64,000 nucleotides of DNA from the NCBI GenBank assembly GCA_017642425.1, contig JAGCPB010000109.1, positions 1 through 64,000 on the forward strand, written 5' to 3'. Below are positions 43,670 through 52,154 of this stretch, piece after piece. Below the pieces are notes generated by a model that searched no databases, was not told the origin of the DNA, and worked only from the letters and a program-made list of their open reading frames with translations. This DNA comes from Bacteroidaceae bacterium. GTDB lineage: Bacteria; Bacteroidota; Bacteroidia; Bacteroidales; Bacteroidaceae. The translations under genes were made by a program, and so were the position numbers. How positions within the stretch are numbered: the first letter of the stretch is position 1; each line of letters opens with the position of its first letter.

Positions 43670-44424
43670 TGGAATTTGCAGCAATTATTCCGGCCCGTTA
43701 CGCATCTACACGCTTCCCAGCCAAGCCGTTGGCTGTTCTGGGTGGCAAGCCTGTCATAATACGCGTATGTGAGCAGGCGTCTAAGGTTTTTGACCATGTG
43801 TTCGTGGCTACGGATGACGAACGTATTTTCAATGCCGTTCATGACGGTGGTTTCACTCCCGTTATGACCCGTCAGGACCATAAGAGCGGGACTGACCGTT
43901 GCTATGAGGCATTCTGCAAATGCGGTGTCAAGGCTGATGTGGTCGTAAACATACAGGGAGACGAACCTTTCATACAGCCTTTGCAGCTTCTGACCATAAA
44001 GAGCCTTTTTGACGTTCCTGAGACAGATATAGCCACGCTTGTCAAACCTTTTGCATCAGGCACTCCTTTTGACAGGATTGCAAATCCCAACAGCCCTAAG
44101 GTGGTTGTCGATGACAAGTGGAACGCACTCTATTTCAGCCGCAGCGTCATTCCGTATTTAAGGGGAGTACCACAGGATGAATGGTCCGCGCGTCATACAT
44201 ATTACAAACATATCGGTTTGTATGCTTTCAGGGCCGATGTACTGAAATCTGTAACAGAATTGCCCCAGGCGCCGCTTGAGAAGGCAGAAAGTCTTGAACA
44301 GCTACGCTGGCTGTCTGCCGGCTACCGTATCAAGGTGGGTGTTACCGATGTTGAGACAATTGGTATAGACACTCCTGATGACCTGGCTGCTGCCGAATGT
44401 TTTCTGAAAGACCATTCAATATGA
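43669..44424 (+). CDS. kdsB: CMP-KDO synthetase (3-deoxy-manno-octulosonate cytidylyltransferase)
   Basis: Activates KDO with CTP for lipid A-KDO assembly. In 251 residues: N-terminal nucleotide loop IIPARYASTRFPAKPL, the TDDERI block, NIQGDEPFI (metal-binding Asp) and the C-terminal GVTDVETIGIDTPDDL, all standard for KdsB. It overlaps the PBP1A stop by 1 base and the MORN gene start by ATGA, so it is translationally coupled on both sides. Shows that the organism makes KDO-containing LPS. Confidence 0.96.
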   Translation: MEFAAIIPARYASTRFPAKPLAVLGGKPVIIRVCEQASKVFDHVFVATDDERIFNAVHDGGFTPVMTRQDHKSGTDRCYEAFCKCGVKADVVVNIQGDEPFIQPLQLLTIKSLFDVPETDIATLVKPFASGTPFDRIANPNSPKVVVDDKWNALYFSRSVIPYLRGVPQDEWSARHTYYKHIGLYAFRADVLKSVTELPQAPLEKAESLEQLRWLSAGYRIKVGVTDVETIGIDTPDDLAAAECFLKDHSI

Positions 44425-45467
44425 TGAAACATAGATTTGACATACTGATTCTAATCATTCTCATGCCTGTTGTCTGCCGTGCCGGTGTAATTCAACAGGA
44501 CAATGACAAACAAGACAATAAGAACCGTATTGTATTAAGTGACGGCTCGGTTTATATAGGTCAGATGAAATTACGCAAACCCAATGGAACCGGCCGGACC
44601 GACCACGTGAACGGCGATGTCTATGAAGGCGCCTATGAGAAAGGTATGCGCAAGGGAGTAGGAATATGTCATTATGCCAATGGAGACCTCTATCTGGGGT
44701 TCTGGGATAATAATGACCGTTCAGGTGAGGGTGAACTCCAGTATGCATCGGGCGATGTCTATAAAGGTACATGGAGGTCTGATGAACGTGACGGAAAAGG
44801 GGTTTATATGTGGGCTGACGGTTCTTTTTATTCTGGAGAGTGGAATAATGACCAGCGTCATGGAACCGGCACCATGGTGTGGAACGACAGTGCTGAATAC
44901 CGTGGATCCTGGGAGAGGGGTAAGCGCGATGGTCAGGGCGAATACAAAAGCGGAGGATATAGTTATGCCGGCATCTGGAAGAATGATCTGGAGAATGGCA
45001 ACGGTTCTTGCACTATGCCTAACGGTGATTCATATAAGGGACAGTTCCGCAACGGCACGATAACCGGAACCGGAGAGTATGTTTTTGCTAATGGTGACAG
45101 TTATAAAGGTTCCTTTAAATACGGCCAGGCCGATGGAGACGGCGTTTTTACCTGGGCAGACGGTTCTGTTTATGACGGTCAGTGGAAAGAGAACCGTCGT
45201 GAAGGGACCGGGCGTATGGTCTGGGCAAACGGTGACAGCTATTACGGAGAGTGGCAGAATGATGTTCCCTGGGGGGATGGTTCCATGAGCCTGGCCGACG
45301 GCACTAAGTTCAAAGGCAGCTTTGTGAACGGTGTCGTTGACGGTAAAGGTGTGGTTGAGGAATCAGACGGCACCCGTCTTGAGGGTATGTTCAAGGATGG
45401 TTTCCGTACAGGTACTTTCACCGTAAAGGATAAATCGGGAAAGAAAATAAGAACAATCATATACTGA
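44421..45467 (+). CDS. Secreted MORN-repeat protein
   Basis: Protein of 348 residues with an N-terminal signal or anchor (MMKHRFDILILIILMPVVCRA) followed by about twelve MORN repeats of about 23 residues, each with the core G-x-Y-x-G-x-W/F-x(4)-R/K-x-G-x-G (for example DVYEGAYEKGMRKGVG and DVYKGTWRSDERDGKG). The repeats fill almost the whole protein. MORN domains form elongated beta-hairpin rods that bind lipids or proteins in eukaryotes; roles in bacteria are poorly known. It begins at the ATGA overlap with kdsB; the longer in-frame start at 44397 lies inside kdsB and lacks a signal sequence at its front. Its place in an envelope operon suggests a periplasmic or surface scaffold, by inference. 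Confidence 0.85.
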   Translation: MMKHRFDILILIILMPVVCRAGVIQQDNDKQDNKNRIVLSDGSVYIGQMKLRKPNGTGRTDHVNGDVYEGAYEKGMRKGVGICHYANGDLYLGFWDNNDRSGEGELQYASGDVYKGTWRSDERDGKGVYMWADGSFYSGEWNNDQRHGTGTMVWNDSAEYRGSWERGKRDGQGEYKSGGYSYAGIWKNDLENGNGSCTMPNGDSYKGQFRNGTITGTGEYVFANGDSYKGSFKYGQADGDGVFTWADGSVYDGQWKENRREGTGRMVWANGDSYYGEWQNDVPWGDGSMSLADGTKFKGSFVNGVVDGKGVVEESDGTRLEGMFKDGFRTGTFTVKDKSGKKIRTIIY

Positions 45468-45471
45468 AGTT

Positions 45472-45924
45472 ATGATACTTGATACACTTGACAGGCTTGA
45501 AAACTACAGTTATCTGAGTCCGTTGATGGACAAGGTAGTGGAATTTTTCAGCAAGACCGACCTTTCATCACTGGAACCGGGCAGAATTGATCTGCAGGGT
45601 GATGACCTTTTTGTCAATGTAAACCGTCAAGGGGCTCAGACCCGTGATGAGGTACCCATTGAGGCTCATCGGGAGTATATCGATATCCAGGTTCCGATAT
45701 CCTGCGATGAGGAGATGGGCTTTCTGTCGGCTAAGTTCATGCCGACTCCTTCAAAACCATACAGCGCAGAGAGGGATGTCGCATTTTATCCCGGTCTGTG
45801 CGATACATATCTGAACGTGAGGAAAGGCATGTTCGTTGTGTTCTTCCCGGGCGAAGGACATGCACCGGCCATTACAAATGATGGCATTTTGAAACTGATA
45901 GTAAAGATTAGGAAACCATGCTGA
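45472..45924 (+). CDS. YhcH/YjgK/YiaL-family protein
   Basis: Protein of 150 residues of the DUF386 cupin-like family (EbgC, NanQ/YhcH). Visible landmarks are the HREYIDIQVPISCDEEMGF strand, the Glu/His metal-site candidates in EAHREYID and the late FFPGEGHAPAI. Relatives act as anomerases or sugar-modifying helpers (NanQ on sialic acid; EbgC as a beta-galactosidase subunit). The substrate here is unknown; the branching enzyme next door, overlapping by 7 bp, hints at sugar metabolism. No signal peptide. Confidence 0.87.
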   Translation: MILDTLDRLENYSYLSPLMDKVVEFFSKTDLSSLEPGRIDLQGDDLFVNVNRQGAQTRDEVPIEAHREYIDIQVPISCDEEMGFLSAKFMPTPSKPYSAERDVAFYPGLCDTYLNVRKGMFVVFFPGEGHAPAITNDGILKLIVKIRKPC

Positions 45925-47924
45925 AAATAATAGAGAATGACCCTTGGCTGACACCCTATTCAGGTGCCATTGAAGGCCGGCACGACCACGCATTGTGGCG
46001 TGAGAGCCAGCTTACCGGCGGTAAGATGAACCTTAAGGATTTTGCCTCAGGCTATCTCTATTATGGTTTACAGCGTACTGATAACGGCTGGGTGTTCAGG
46101 GAGTGGGCTCCCAATGCAACTGATATATACCTGATAGGTGATTTTTCCGGATGGCAGGAGCAGGAAGGCTTCCGTCTAAAGCGTATTAACGATGCCGGAG
46201 ATTGGGAACTCCACATACCGCTTGGCATGATAGGTCATGGACAGCACTATAAGATGCGTGTAAAGTGGAACGGTGGTCAGGGTGACCGTATACCGGCATG
46301 GTGTCGTAGGGTGGTGCAGGATGATCAGTCCAAGATATTCTCCGCACAGGTATGGGATCCAAAGAAAGAATATCATTTCAAACATAAGGATTTCAAGCCC
46401 AAACAGGATCCTCTGCTTATCTATGAGTGTCATGTGGGCATGGCTCAGGAGCGAGAGGGTGTGGGTACATACATTGAGTTCAAGGATAATGTACTCCCGC
46501 GCGTAAAGGCTGCAGGATATAATTGCATACAGGTGATGGCCATTCAGGAGCATCCGTATTACGGAAGCTTTGGTTATCACGTTTCCAGTTTCTTTGCCCC
46601 CTCATCACGTTTCGGTACCCCCGAGGAACTGAAAGAACTGATTGATACCGCTCACGGCATGGGCATATCGGTTATAATGGATCTGGTGCATTCGCACTCT
46701 GTCAAGAACGAGTATGAAGGTCTGGGTAACCTGGCCGGTGATCCCAATCAGTATTTCCTGCCCGGTGACCGTCATGAGCATTCCGCATGGGGTTCCCTTT
46801 GTTTTGATTACGGCAAGGACCAGGTACTCCATTACCTGCTCTCCAACTGCAAATACTGGCTTGATGAATTCCGTTTTGACGGATTCCGCTTTGACGGCGT
46901 AACCTCCATGCTCTATTACAGTCATGGACTGGGTGAGGCGTTCTGTAACTATGATGATTATTTCAACGGCCATCAGGATGATGATGCCATCTGCTACCTG
47001 ATGCTTGCCAATAGGGTAATACACCAGTTCAATCCTTCTGCCATCACTATAGCAGAGGAGGTGAGCGGTATGCCTGGTCTGGCAGCTCCGTTTGATGACG
47101 GAGGATATGGGTTTGATTATCGTCTGGCCATGAATATCCCTGACTACTGGATCAAGACCATTAAGGAAAAGAAGGATGAGGACTGGTCAATGGCCGGCAT
47201 ATTCTGGGAGGTCACTAACCGCCGCAAGGACGAGAAAACCATATCTTACGTTGAGAGCCATGATCAGGCTCTGGTAGGCGACAAGACCGTAATATTCCGT
47301 CTTGTCGATGCCGATATGTATTGGCATTTCACTAAAGACGGCGGTAATGATGTGACTGCACGGGGCATAGCCCTGCATAAGATGATAAGGCTCATAACCG
47401 CATCTACCATAAACGGAGGCTATCTGAACTTTATGGGCAATGAATTCGGCCATCCCGAATGGATTGATTTTCCGCGTGAGGGTAACGGCTGGAGCCATAA
47501 ATACGCCCGCCGTCAGTGGAGCCTGATAGATAACAGGCAGTTGGCTTATTCCTGGCTGGGTGATTTTGACAGGGCATTGATGAAACTGATCGGTTCTGTC
47601 AGGAATTTCCAGAACAAGGATGTAGTAGAGTATTGGCATAATGACGGTGACCAGGTGCTGGCTTTCGGACGCGGAGACCTGATATTCGTGTTCAATTTCA
47701 ATCCAACCCGCTCATTCTCCGATTACGGGTTCCTTGTTCCAAGAGGCTCATATAAGACTGTTCTGGACAGTGACAGCATAGAATTCGGAGGCTACGGAAG
47801 GATAGATGACAAACTGGAGCATTTCACCCTTACCGACCCCTTATATAAAAAGGTACGCAAGGAGTGGCTCAAACTCTATCTTCCGGCACGTTCTGCCATA
47901 GTATTGAAGAAGGTAAGGCATTGA
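45918..47924 (+). CDS. glgB: 1,4-alpha-glucan branching enzyme
   Basis: GH13 enzyme of 668 residues that introduces alpha-1,6 branches into glycogen. An N-terminal CBM48 domain (VFREWAPNATDIYLIGDFSGW) precedes the catalytic barrel with MDLVHSHS, nucleophile Asp in FRFDGVTSM, acid/base Glu in AEEVSG and ESHDQ. The layout and the YYGSFGYHVSSFFAPSSR block match the eukaryote-like GH13_8 group, not E. coli GlgB; this is usual in Bacteroidota. No glycogen synthase is nearby. Overlaps the preceding gene by 7 bp and the following one by 1 base. Confidence 0.93.
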   Translation: MLKIIENDPWLTPYSGAIEGRHDHALWRESQLTGGKMNLKDFASGYLYYGLQRTDNGWVFREWAPNATDIYLIGDFSGWQEQEGFRLKRINDAGDWELHIPLGMIGHGQHYKMRVKWNGGQGDRIPAWCRRVVQDDQSKIFSAQVWDPKKEYHFKHKDFKPKQDPLLIYECHVGMAQEREGVGTYIEFKDNVLPRVKAAGYNCIQVMAIQEHPYYGSFGYHVSSFFAPSSRFGTPEELKELIDTAHGMGISVIMDLVHSHSVKNEYEGLGNLAGDPNQYFLPGDRHEHSAWGSLCFDYGKDQVLHYLLSNCKYWLDEFRFDGFRFDGVTSMLYYSHGLGEAFCNYDDYFNGHQDDDAICYLMLANRVIHQFNPSAITIAEEVSGMPGLAAPFDDGGYGFDYRLAMNIPDYWIKTIKEKKDEDWSMAGIFWEVTNRRKDEKTISYVESHDQALVGDKTVIFRLVDADMYWHFTKDGGNDVTARGIALHKMIRLITASTINGGYLNFMGNEFGHPEWIDFPREGNGWSHKYARRQWSLIDNRQLAYSWLGDFDRALMKLIGSVRNFQNKDVVEYWHNDGDQVLAFGRGDLIFVFNFNPTRSFSDYGFLVPRGSYKTVLDSDSIEFGGYGRIDDKLEHFTLTDPLYKKVRKEWLKLYLPARSAIVLKKVRH

Positions 47925-48964
47925 TGGAAAGAAAAACCTCTGACAAGTCCATCCGTTGGATATGCGGAATCCTCTTCGCGGCTTTCGCATTCTGTTGGTT
48001 ATACTTTTTTCAGAGAGAGTTGCTTTGTGCAGCATCAAATGAATTGTTACAGGACAACGAAACTTTGGCCGGATTTATCTCAAAGCAATACCTGGCAGTA
48101 TCTTTGCTCCTTACATTAGTGGCACTGCTTTTGGCCATACCCGGAAGGATTCTGTTGCGTTTCGCGAAAGGTCTATATGCCTGTAATTACCTCTTTTCGG
48201 CCCTGTTTATTGGAGTCATTACCGGTTATGATGAAGAGTCACTTTTAGGGCAAACCCGAACCGAATGGATAGTAGCAGGTGCATGTACACTTGTCTTGTT
48301 CCTTGTATGCAAGGTGGTTTCATCGGTTCCCAAATCCAAATACAATGACCGTCCACGCTCGTTTGCCGGTAATTTGCTGATAATGTGCCTCCTGTTTTGT
48401 ATGGTAGGAATTCTTGGAAACACCAATGAATATCTCCACCGTCGTCTTAAGATAGAAAGCCTTTATTCTCAAGGTGAGTATGAACGTCTGCTCCAGGTGG
48501 GGCGTTATGAGAAAGAGACCGATGTTACGGTAGACCTGCTCCGTGCCAAAGCGATGCTTGAACTCCCTGCAGATGGCAATCCAAAGGGAAGCCGCATAGG
48601 CGATATGCTGTTCAACTACTCCATATTGGTTCCTTCAGGACTTGCCAATGAACTGGATTATATAGACAACCCTCAGGCCTACCTGGCCTCATGCCTCCTC
48701 AAGAGAGACATCACATCTTTTGCAGACAGCATTAACCTTGATGAATACAAGACCCTGCCCGCATTCTATATGCAGGCCCTGATACTGGCTGACGACAGCC
48801 GTGCATCTGTCAAGTTCCCCCAACAATACCAAGAAGCCAGATCAGAATACGATTCATTCCTGAACGCTCTTGAATCTGTCAAGGATGAACTCCAGAGAAT
48901 CCAAGCCAACACCACCTACATCACCTACCACACCACCTACTATTGGTTCTACACCTTCCGTTAA
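47924..48964 (+). CDS. Polytopic membrane protein, unknown
   Basis: Protein of 346 residues. The start ATG overlaps the glgB stop (TGATG), and the upstream extension from 47864 is read inside glgB, so it was rejected. Four hydrophobic segments lie in the first 180 residues (starting IRWICGILFAAFAFCWLYFF). The C-terminal half is soluble with helix-rich TPR-like character (SLYSQGEYERLLQVGRYEKE) and an unusual Thr/Tyr-rich end (NTTYITYHTTYYWFYTF). It looks like a shortened version of the multi-helix-plus-TPR membrane proteins common in Bacteroidota, but I do not assign a family. Last gene of the PBP1A operon. Confidence 0.72.
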   Translation: MERKTSDKSIRWICGILFAAFAFCWLYFFQRELLCAASNELLQDNETLAGFISKQYLAVSLLLTLVALLLAIPGRILLRFAKGLYACNYLFSALFIGVITGYDEESLLGQTRTEWIVAGACTLVLFLVCKVVSSVPKSKYNDRPRSFAGNLLIMCLLFCMVGILGNTNEYLHRRLKIESLYSQGEYERLLQVGRYEKETDVTVDLLRAKAMLELPADGNPKGSRIGDMLFNYSILVPSGLANELDYIDNPQAYLASCLLKRDITSFADSINLDEYKTLPAFYMQALILADDSRASVKFPQQYQEARSEYDSFLNALESVKDELQRIQANTTYITYHTTYYWFYTFR

Positions 48965-48993
48965 TTAACAAGCTTCATAAGTGAGCTGAGGCA

Positions 48994-49217
48994 GTTCTCC
49001 GGATGGTGGTTTGGGCTATAGGATAGGAGAGCATCAGTGCAGGGCGTGAGCGAAGTGCCCTGGAAAGGCCGTTAAGAACATCGTTGCGTTCAACGACCGT
49101 TAAGTCCCGAAGGGAATTAAAAGGGAGGCGATCGATGTTTAGGCCTTGGAGGGAGCACGTAGTAGCCCGGAACGTTGTCTCTCCAATCCTATAGCCCAAA
49201 CCATCAATCCGGAGAAC
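48994..49217. ncRNA. Large structured element between convergent genes (candidate RNA or palindromic repeat)
   Basis: No open frame. A closing stem of 35 bp joins the two ends: 48994-49004 with 49207-49217 (11 bp), 49007-49024 with 49186-49203 (18 bp, perfect) and 49026-49031 with 49179-49184 (6 bp). Inside are further helices: 49040-49045/49057-49062 (CAGGGC/GCCCTG), 49065-49070/49142-49147 (AAGGCC/GGCCTT), 49077-49083/49133-49139, an alternative hairpin 49081-49086/49091-49096 and TTAAGTCCC-GAA-GGGAATTAA (49100-49120). The element lies between the membrane-protein gene and the terminator of ppdK. Either strand could be transcribed. It could also be a MITE-like element with long inverted ends; no target duplication is apparent. 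I do not recognise a known RNA family. Confidence 0.55.
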
Positions 49218-49231
49218 GGGAATAATGCAGC

Positions 49232-49265
49232 AAAAAAAAGGTGGCGAACCAAAAAGTTCACCACC
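49232..49265 (-). terminator. Terminator of ppdK
   Basis: On the minus strand GGTGGTGAAC, a T-rich loop, GTTCGCCACC (one G-U pair) and then eight T. It lies 20 bp after the ppdK stop and separates ppdK from the structured element. Confidence 0.88.
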
Positions 49266-49285
49266 ATTTTCATATAAAGTTGCAA

Positions 49286-52012
49286 TTAGCAATTCTCAAT
49301 AGCACCCTGAGCAGCTGCTAGACGAGCGATAGGCACGCGGAACGGTGAGCAGCTCACGTAGTTCAGACCAACCTTGTCGCAGAACTTGACTGATGAAGGC
49401 TCGCCACCATGCTCGCCGCAGATACCGCACTTCAGGTCGGGACGTACTGAACGGCCCTTCTCTACAGCCATCTTGATGAGCTGGCCAACACCCTTCTGGT
49501 CCAGAACCTGGAACGGGTCAACCTTAAGGATCTTCTTCTCCAGATAAACCGGCAGGAATGAAGCGATATCGTCACGTGAGTAACCGAATGTCATCTGAGT
49601 CAGGTCATTGGTACCGAATGAGAAGTACTCGGCGCGGGCAGCAACTGCATCAGCGGTAAGAGCTGCACGCGGAATCTCGATCATAGTACCAACCTTGAAC
49701 TCGAACGGCTTAACGCCCTCCTCCTGGAACAGCTTGGCTGCAGTCTCGCGGATGATCTCCTCCTGCTGCTCAAACTCGTAGTGCTTACCTACCAGCGGAA
49801 CCATGATCTCGGGCTGCGGGTTCAGGCCCTCCTTGCGCAACTGGATGGCAGCGCCGATGATAGCCTTGGTCTGCATCTCGGTGATCTCGGGATAGGTGTT
49901 ACCCAGACGGCAACCGCGGTGACCCAGCATCGGGTTATTCTCTGACAGAGACTCTACGCGAGCCTTGATCTGCTCCAGAGTTACGCCCATTGCATCGGCC
50001 ATCTCCTGCTGACCCTTTCTGTCATGAGGTACGAACTCGTGCAATGGAGGATCAAGCAGACGGATGTTTACGGGCAGTCCGTCCATAGCCTTCAGGATTC
50101 CGTAGAAGTCCTTTGTCTGGTAGGGGAGCAGCTTGGCAAGAGCCTTCTCGCGGCCCTCCTTGTTCTCGGCCAGGATCATCTCACGCATAGCCTTGATCTT
50201 CTCACCCTCAAAGAACATGTGCTCGGTACGGCACAGACCGATACCAACGGCACCGAATGTGCGGGCTACCTCAGCATCATGGGGAGTATCGGCGTTGGTG
50301 CGTACAACCAGACGTGTGTACTTGTTGCAAAGGTTCATCAGCTCGGCAAAGTCACCGCTTATCTCTGCAGCCTTGGTCTCAATCTGACCCTCGAATACCT
50401 GACCGGTAGAACCGTTGATTGAAATGTAGTCACCTTCCTTAAGGACAACGTCCTCAATCTTTACTGTCTTCTTGACATAGTCAACGTTCAGGGCACCGGC
50501 ACCTGATACGCAGCACTTACCCATACCGCGGGCAACAACTGCAGCGTGGCTGGTCATACCGCCGCGGCATGTCAGGATACCCTCGGCAGCAGCCATACCG
50601 GCCAGATCCTCAGGAGATGTCTCGATACGAACCATGATAACCTTGTGGCCGTTCTTATGCCAAGCCTCAGCGTCATCGGCGTTGAATACTATCTGACCGC
50701 AAGCGGCACCCGGAGATGCGGGAAGACCGGTGGTCAGAACCTTAGCCTTCTTAAGGGCGTTCTTATCGAATACGGGGTGGAGCAGCTCGTCCAGTTTCTG
50801 GGGCTCGCAGCGCTCTATGGCGGTCTTCTCATCGATCAGACCCTCGTGCATCAGGTCCATGGCAATCTTAACCATAGCGGTACCTGTGCGCTTACCGTTA
50901 CGTGTCTGGAGGAACCAGAGTTTGCCCTCCTGAACGGTGAACTCCATATCCTGCATATCGTGATAGTGGTTCTCAAGCTTTGTCTGCAGGGCATCCAGCT
51001 CCTTGTAGATAGCGGGCATTGCCTCTTCCATCGAAGGATACTTGGCCTTGCGCTCCTCCTCAGATACGCCTGCCAGAGCAGCCCAACGCTTTGAACCCTC
51101 TATTGTGATCTGCTGCGGAGTGCGGATACCTGCAACTACGTCCTCACCCTGTGCGTTAACCAGATACTCACCGTTGAAGAGGTTCTCACCAGTAGCGGCA
51201 TCACGGCTGAAGCATACACCTGTAGCGGATGTGTCACCCATGTTACCGAATACCATAGCCATAACTGATACGGCGGTACCCCACTCATCGGGTATTCCTT
51301 CCATCTTACGGTACAGGATAGCGCGCTCGTTGTTCCATGAACCGAATACAGCGCAGATAGCACCCCAAAGCTGATCCATAGCGTTGGTGGGGAAGTCCTG
51401 ACCTGTGCGCTCCTTAACGGCAGCCTTGAACAGCTTGACAAGCTTCTTCAGGTCGTCAACGCTCAGGTCCTTGTCCAGAACCACGCCGCTCTCCTCCTTA
51501 ACCTTCTCGATGATAGCCTCGAACGGGTCAACATCGGTCTTGCTTACGGGCTTCATACCCAGAACCACGTCACCGTACATCTGTACAAAGCGGCGGTAGC
51601 TGTCCCAAGCGAAGTGGGGGTTGTTGGTCTTGCGTGACAGACCCTCAACAACCTCATCATTGAGTCCCAGGTTCAGGATGGTATCCATCATACCCGGCAT
51701 TGAAGCGCGGGCACCTGAACGTACAGAAACCAGCAGGGGATTCTCGACATCACCGAACTTTGAATTCATCAGTTTCTCAATGTGGCGGATAGCCTCCTCG
51801 ACATCGTTCTTCAGGATAGCTACGACCTTGTCGCGGCCAATCTGATAGTACTCGTTGCAAACATCGGTGGTGATGGTGAAACCCGGAGGTACCGGTACAC
51901 CAAGCAAATTCATCTCAGCCAGGTTGGCACCTTTACCACCCAGCAGATTGCGCATTTGGGCATTTCCCTCAGCTTGTCCGTTTCCGAACTTGTAAACTCT
52001 TTTTTCGCTCAT
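49286..52012 (-). CDS. ppdK: Pyruvate, phosphate dikinase
   Basis: Interconverts pyruvate, ATP and Pi with PEP, AMP and PPi; in anaerobes it works in glycolysis with PPi or in PEP formation. It has 908 residues, full length. N-terminal nucleotide domain starts KFGNGQAEGNAQMRNLLGGKGANLAEM; the phosphohistidine domain has CRGGMTSHAAVVARGMGKCCVSG; the C-terminal PEP/pyruvate barrel includes GIGLCRTEHMFFE, FSFGTNDLTQMTFGYSRDD and CGICGEHGGEP. The long N-terminal domain and catalytic-His block distinguish it from PEP synthase. It is a single gene with its own -7 element and terminator. Codons seem more biased than in neighbours, in line with high expression. Confidence 0.97.
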   Translation of the reverse strand: MSEKRVYKFGNGQAEGNAQMRNLLGGKGANLAEMNLLGVPVPPGFTITTDVCNEYYQIGRDKVVAILKNDVEEAIRHIEKLMNSKFGDVENPLLVSVRSGARASMPGMMDTILNLGLNDEVVEGLSRKTNNPHFAWDSYRRFVQMYGDVVLGMKPVSKTDVDPFEAIIEKVKEESGVVLDKDLSVDDLKKLVKLFKAAVKERTGQDFPTNAMDQLWGAICAVFGSWNNERAILYRKMEGIPDEWGTAVSVMAMVFGNMGDTSATGVCFSRDAATGENLFNGEYLVNAQGEDVVAGIRTPQQITIEGSKRWAALAGVSEEERKAKYPSMEEAMPAIYKELDALQTKLENHYHDMQDMEFTVQEGKLWFLQTRNGKRTGTAMVKIAMDLMHEGLIDEKTAIERCEPQKLDELLHPVFDKNALKKAKVLTTGLPASPGAACGQIVFNADDAEAWHKNGHKVIMVRIETSPEDLAGMAAAEGILTCRGGMTSHAAVVARGMGKCCVSGAGALNVDYVKKTVKIEDVVLKEGDYISINGSTGQVFEGQIETKAAEISGDFAELMNLCNKYTRLVVRTNADTPHDAEVARTFGAVGIGLCRTEHMFFEGEKIKAMREMILAENKEGREKALAKLLPYQTKDFYGILKAMDGLPVNIRLLDPPLHEFVPHDRKGQQEMADAMGVTLEQIKARVESLSENNPMLGHRGCRLGNTYPEITEMQTKAIIGAAIQLRKEGLNPQPEIMVPLVGKHYEFEQQEEIIRETAAKLFQEEGVKPFEFKVGTMIEIPRAALTADAVAARAEYFSFGTNDLTQMTFGYSRDDIASFLPVYLEKKILKVDPFQVLDQKGVGQLIKMAVEKGRSVRPDLKCGICGEHGGEPSSVKFCDKVGLNYVSCSPFRVPIARLAAAQGAIENC

Positions 52013-52084
52013 AATTAGTTAAATATGTTGTTTTGTTTAAGTCGTCTGACGGTTGAAAGTCCTTTATTTCTTTTTTTGCGGGTG

Positions 52085-52135
52085 CAAAGGTACTCATTTA
52101 TTATTAAAATAGGTGCAATTTTTTTAATAACTTTG
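52085..52135. promoter_or_regulatory. Divergent -7 elements of ppdK and rlmD
   Basis: TACCTTTG on the minus strand (52085-52092) for ppdK and TAACTTTG on the plus strand (52128-52135) for rlmD. Neither has a TTTG at exactly 19 bp, but both are in the expected place, about 70 and 20 bp before the start codons. Confidence 0.6.
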
Positions 52136-52154
52136 CAGTCAAAATCATAACAGT

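Noticed and set aside
48994..49217. Group II intron or IscB-type guide RNA as identity of the structured element
   Set aside because: No domain V-like hairpin, no reverse transcriptase or nuclease gene nearby, and the long closing stem is not typical.
48994..49292. Minus-strand frame 48975-49292 of 105 codons
   Set aside because: It covers the palindromic element and the ppdK terminator; the base pairing explains the sequence better and no protein motif is present.
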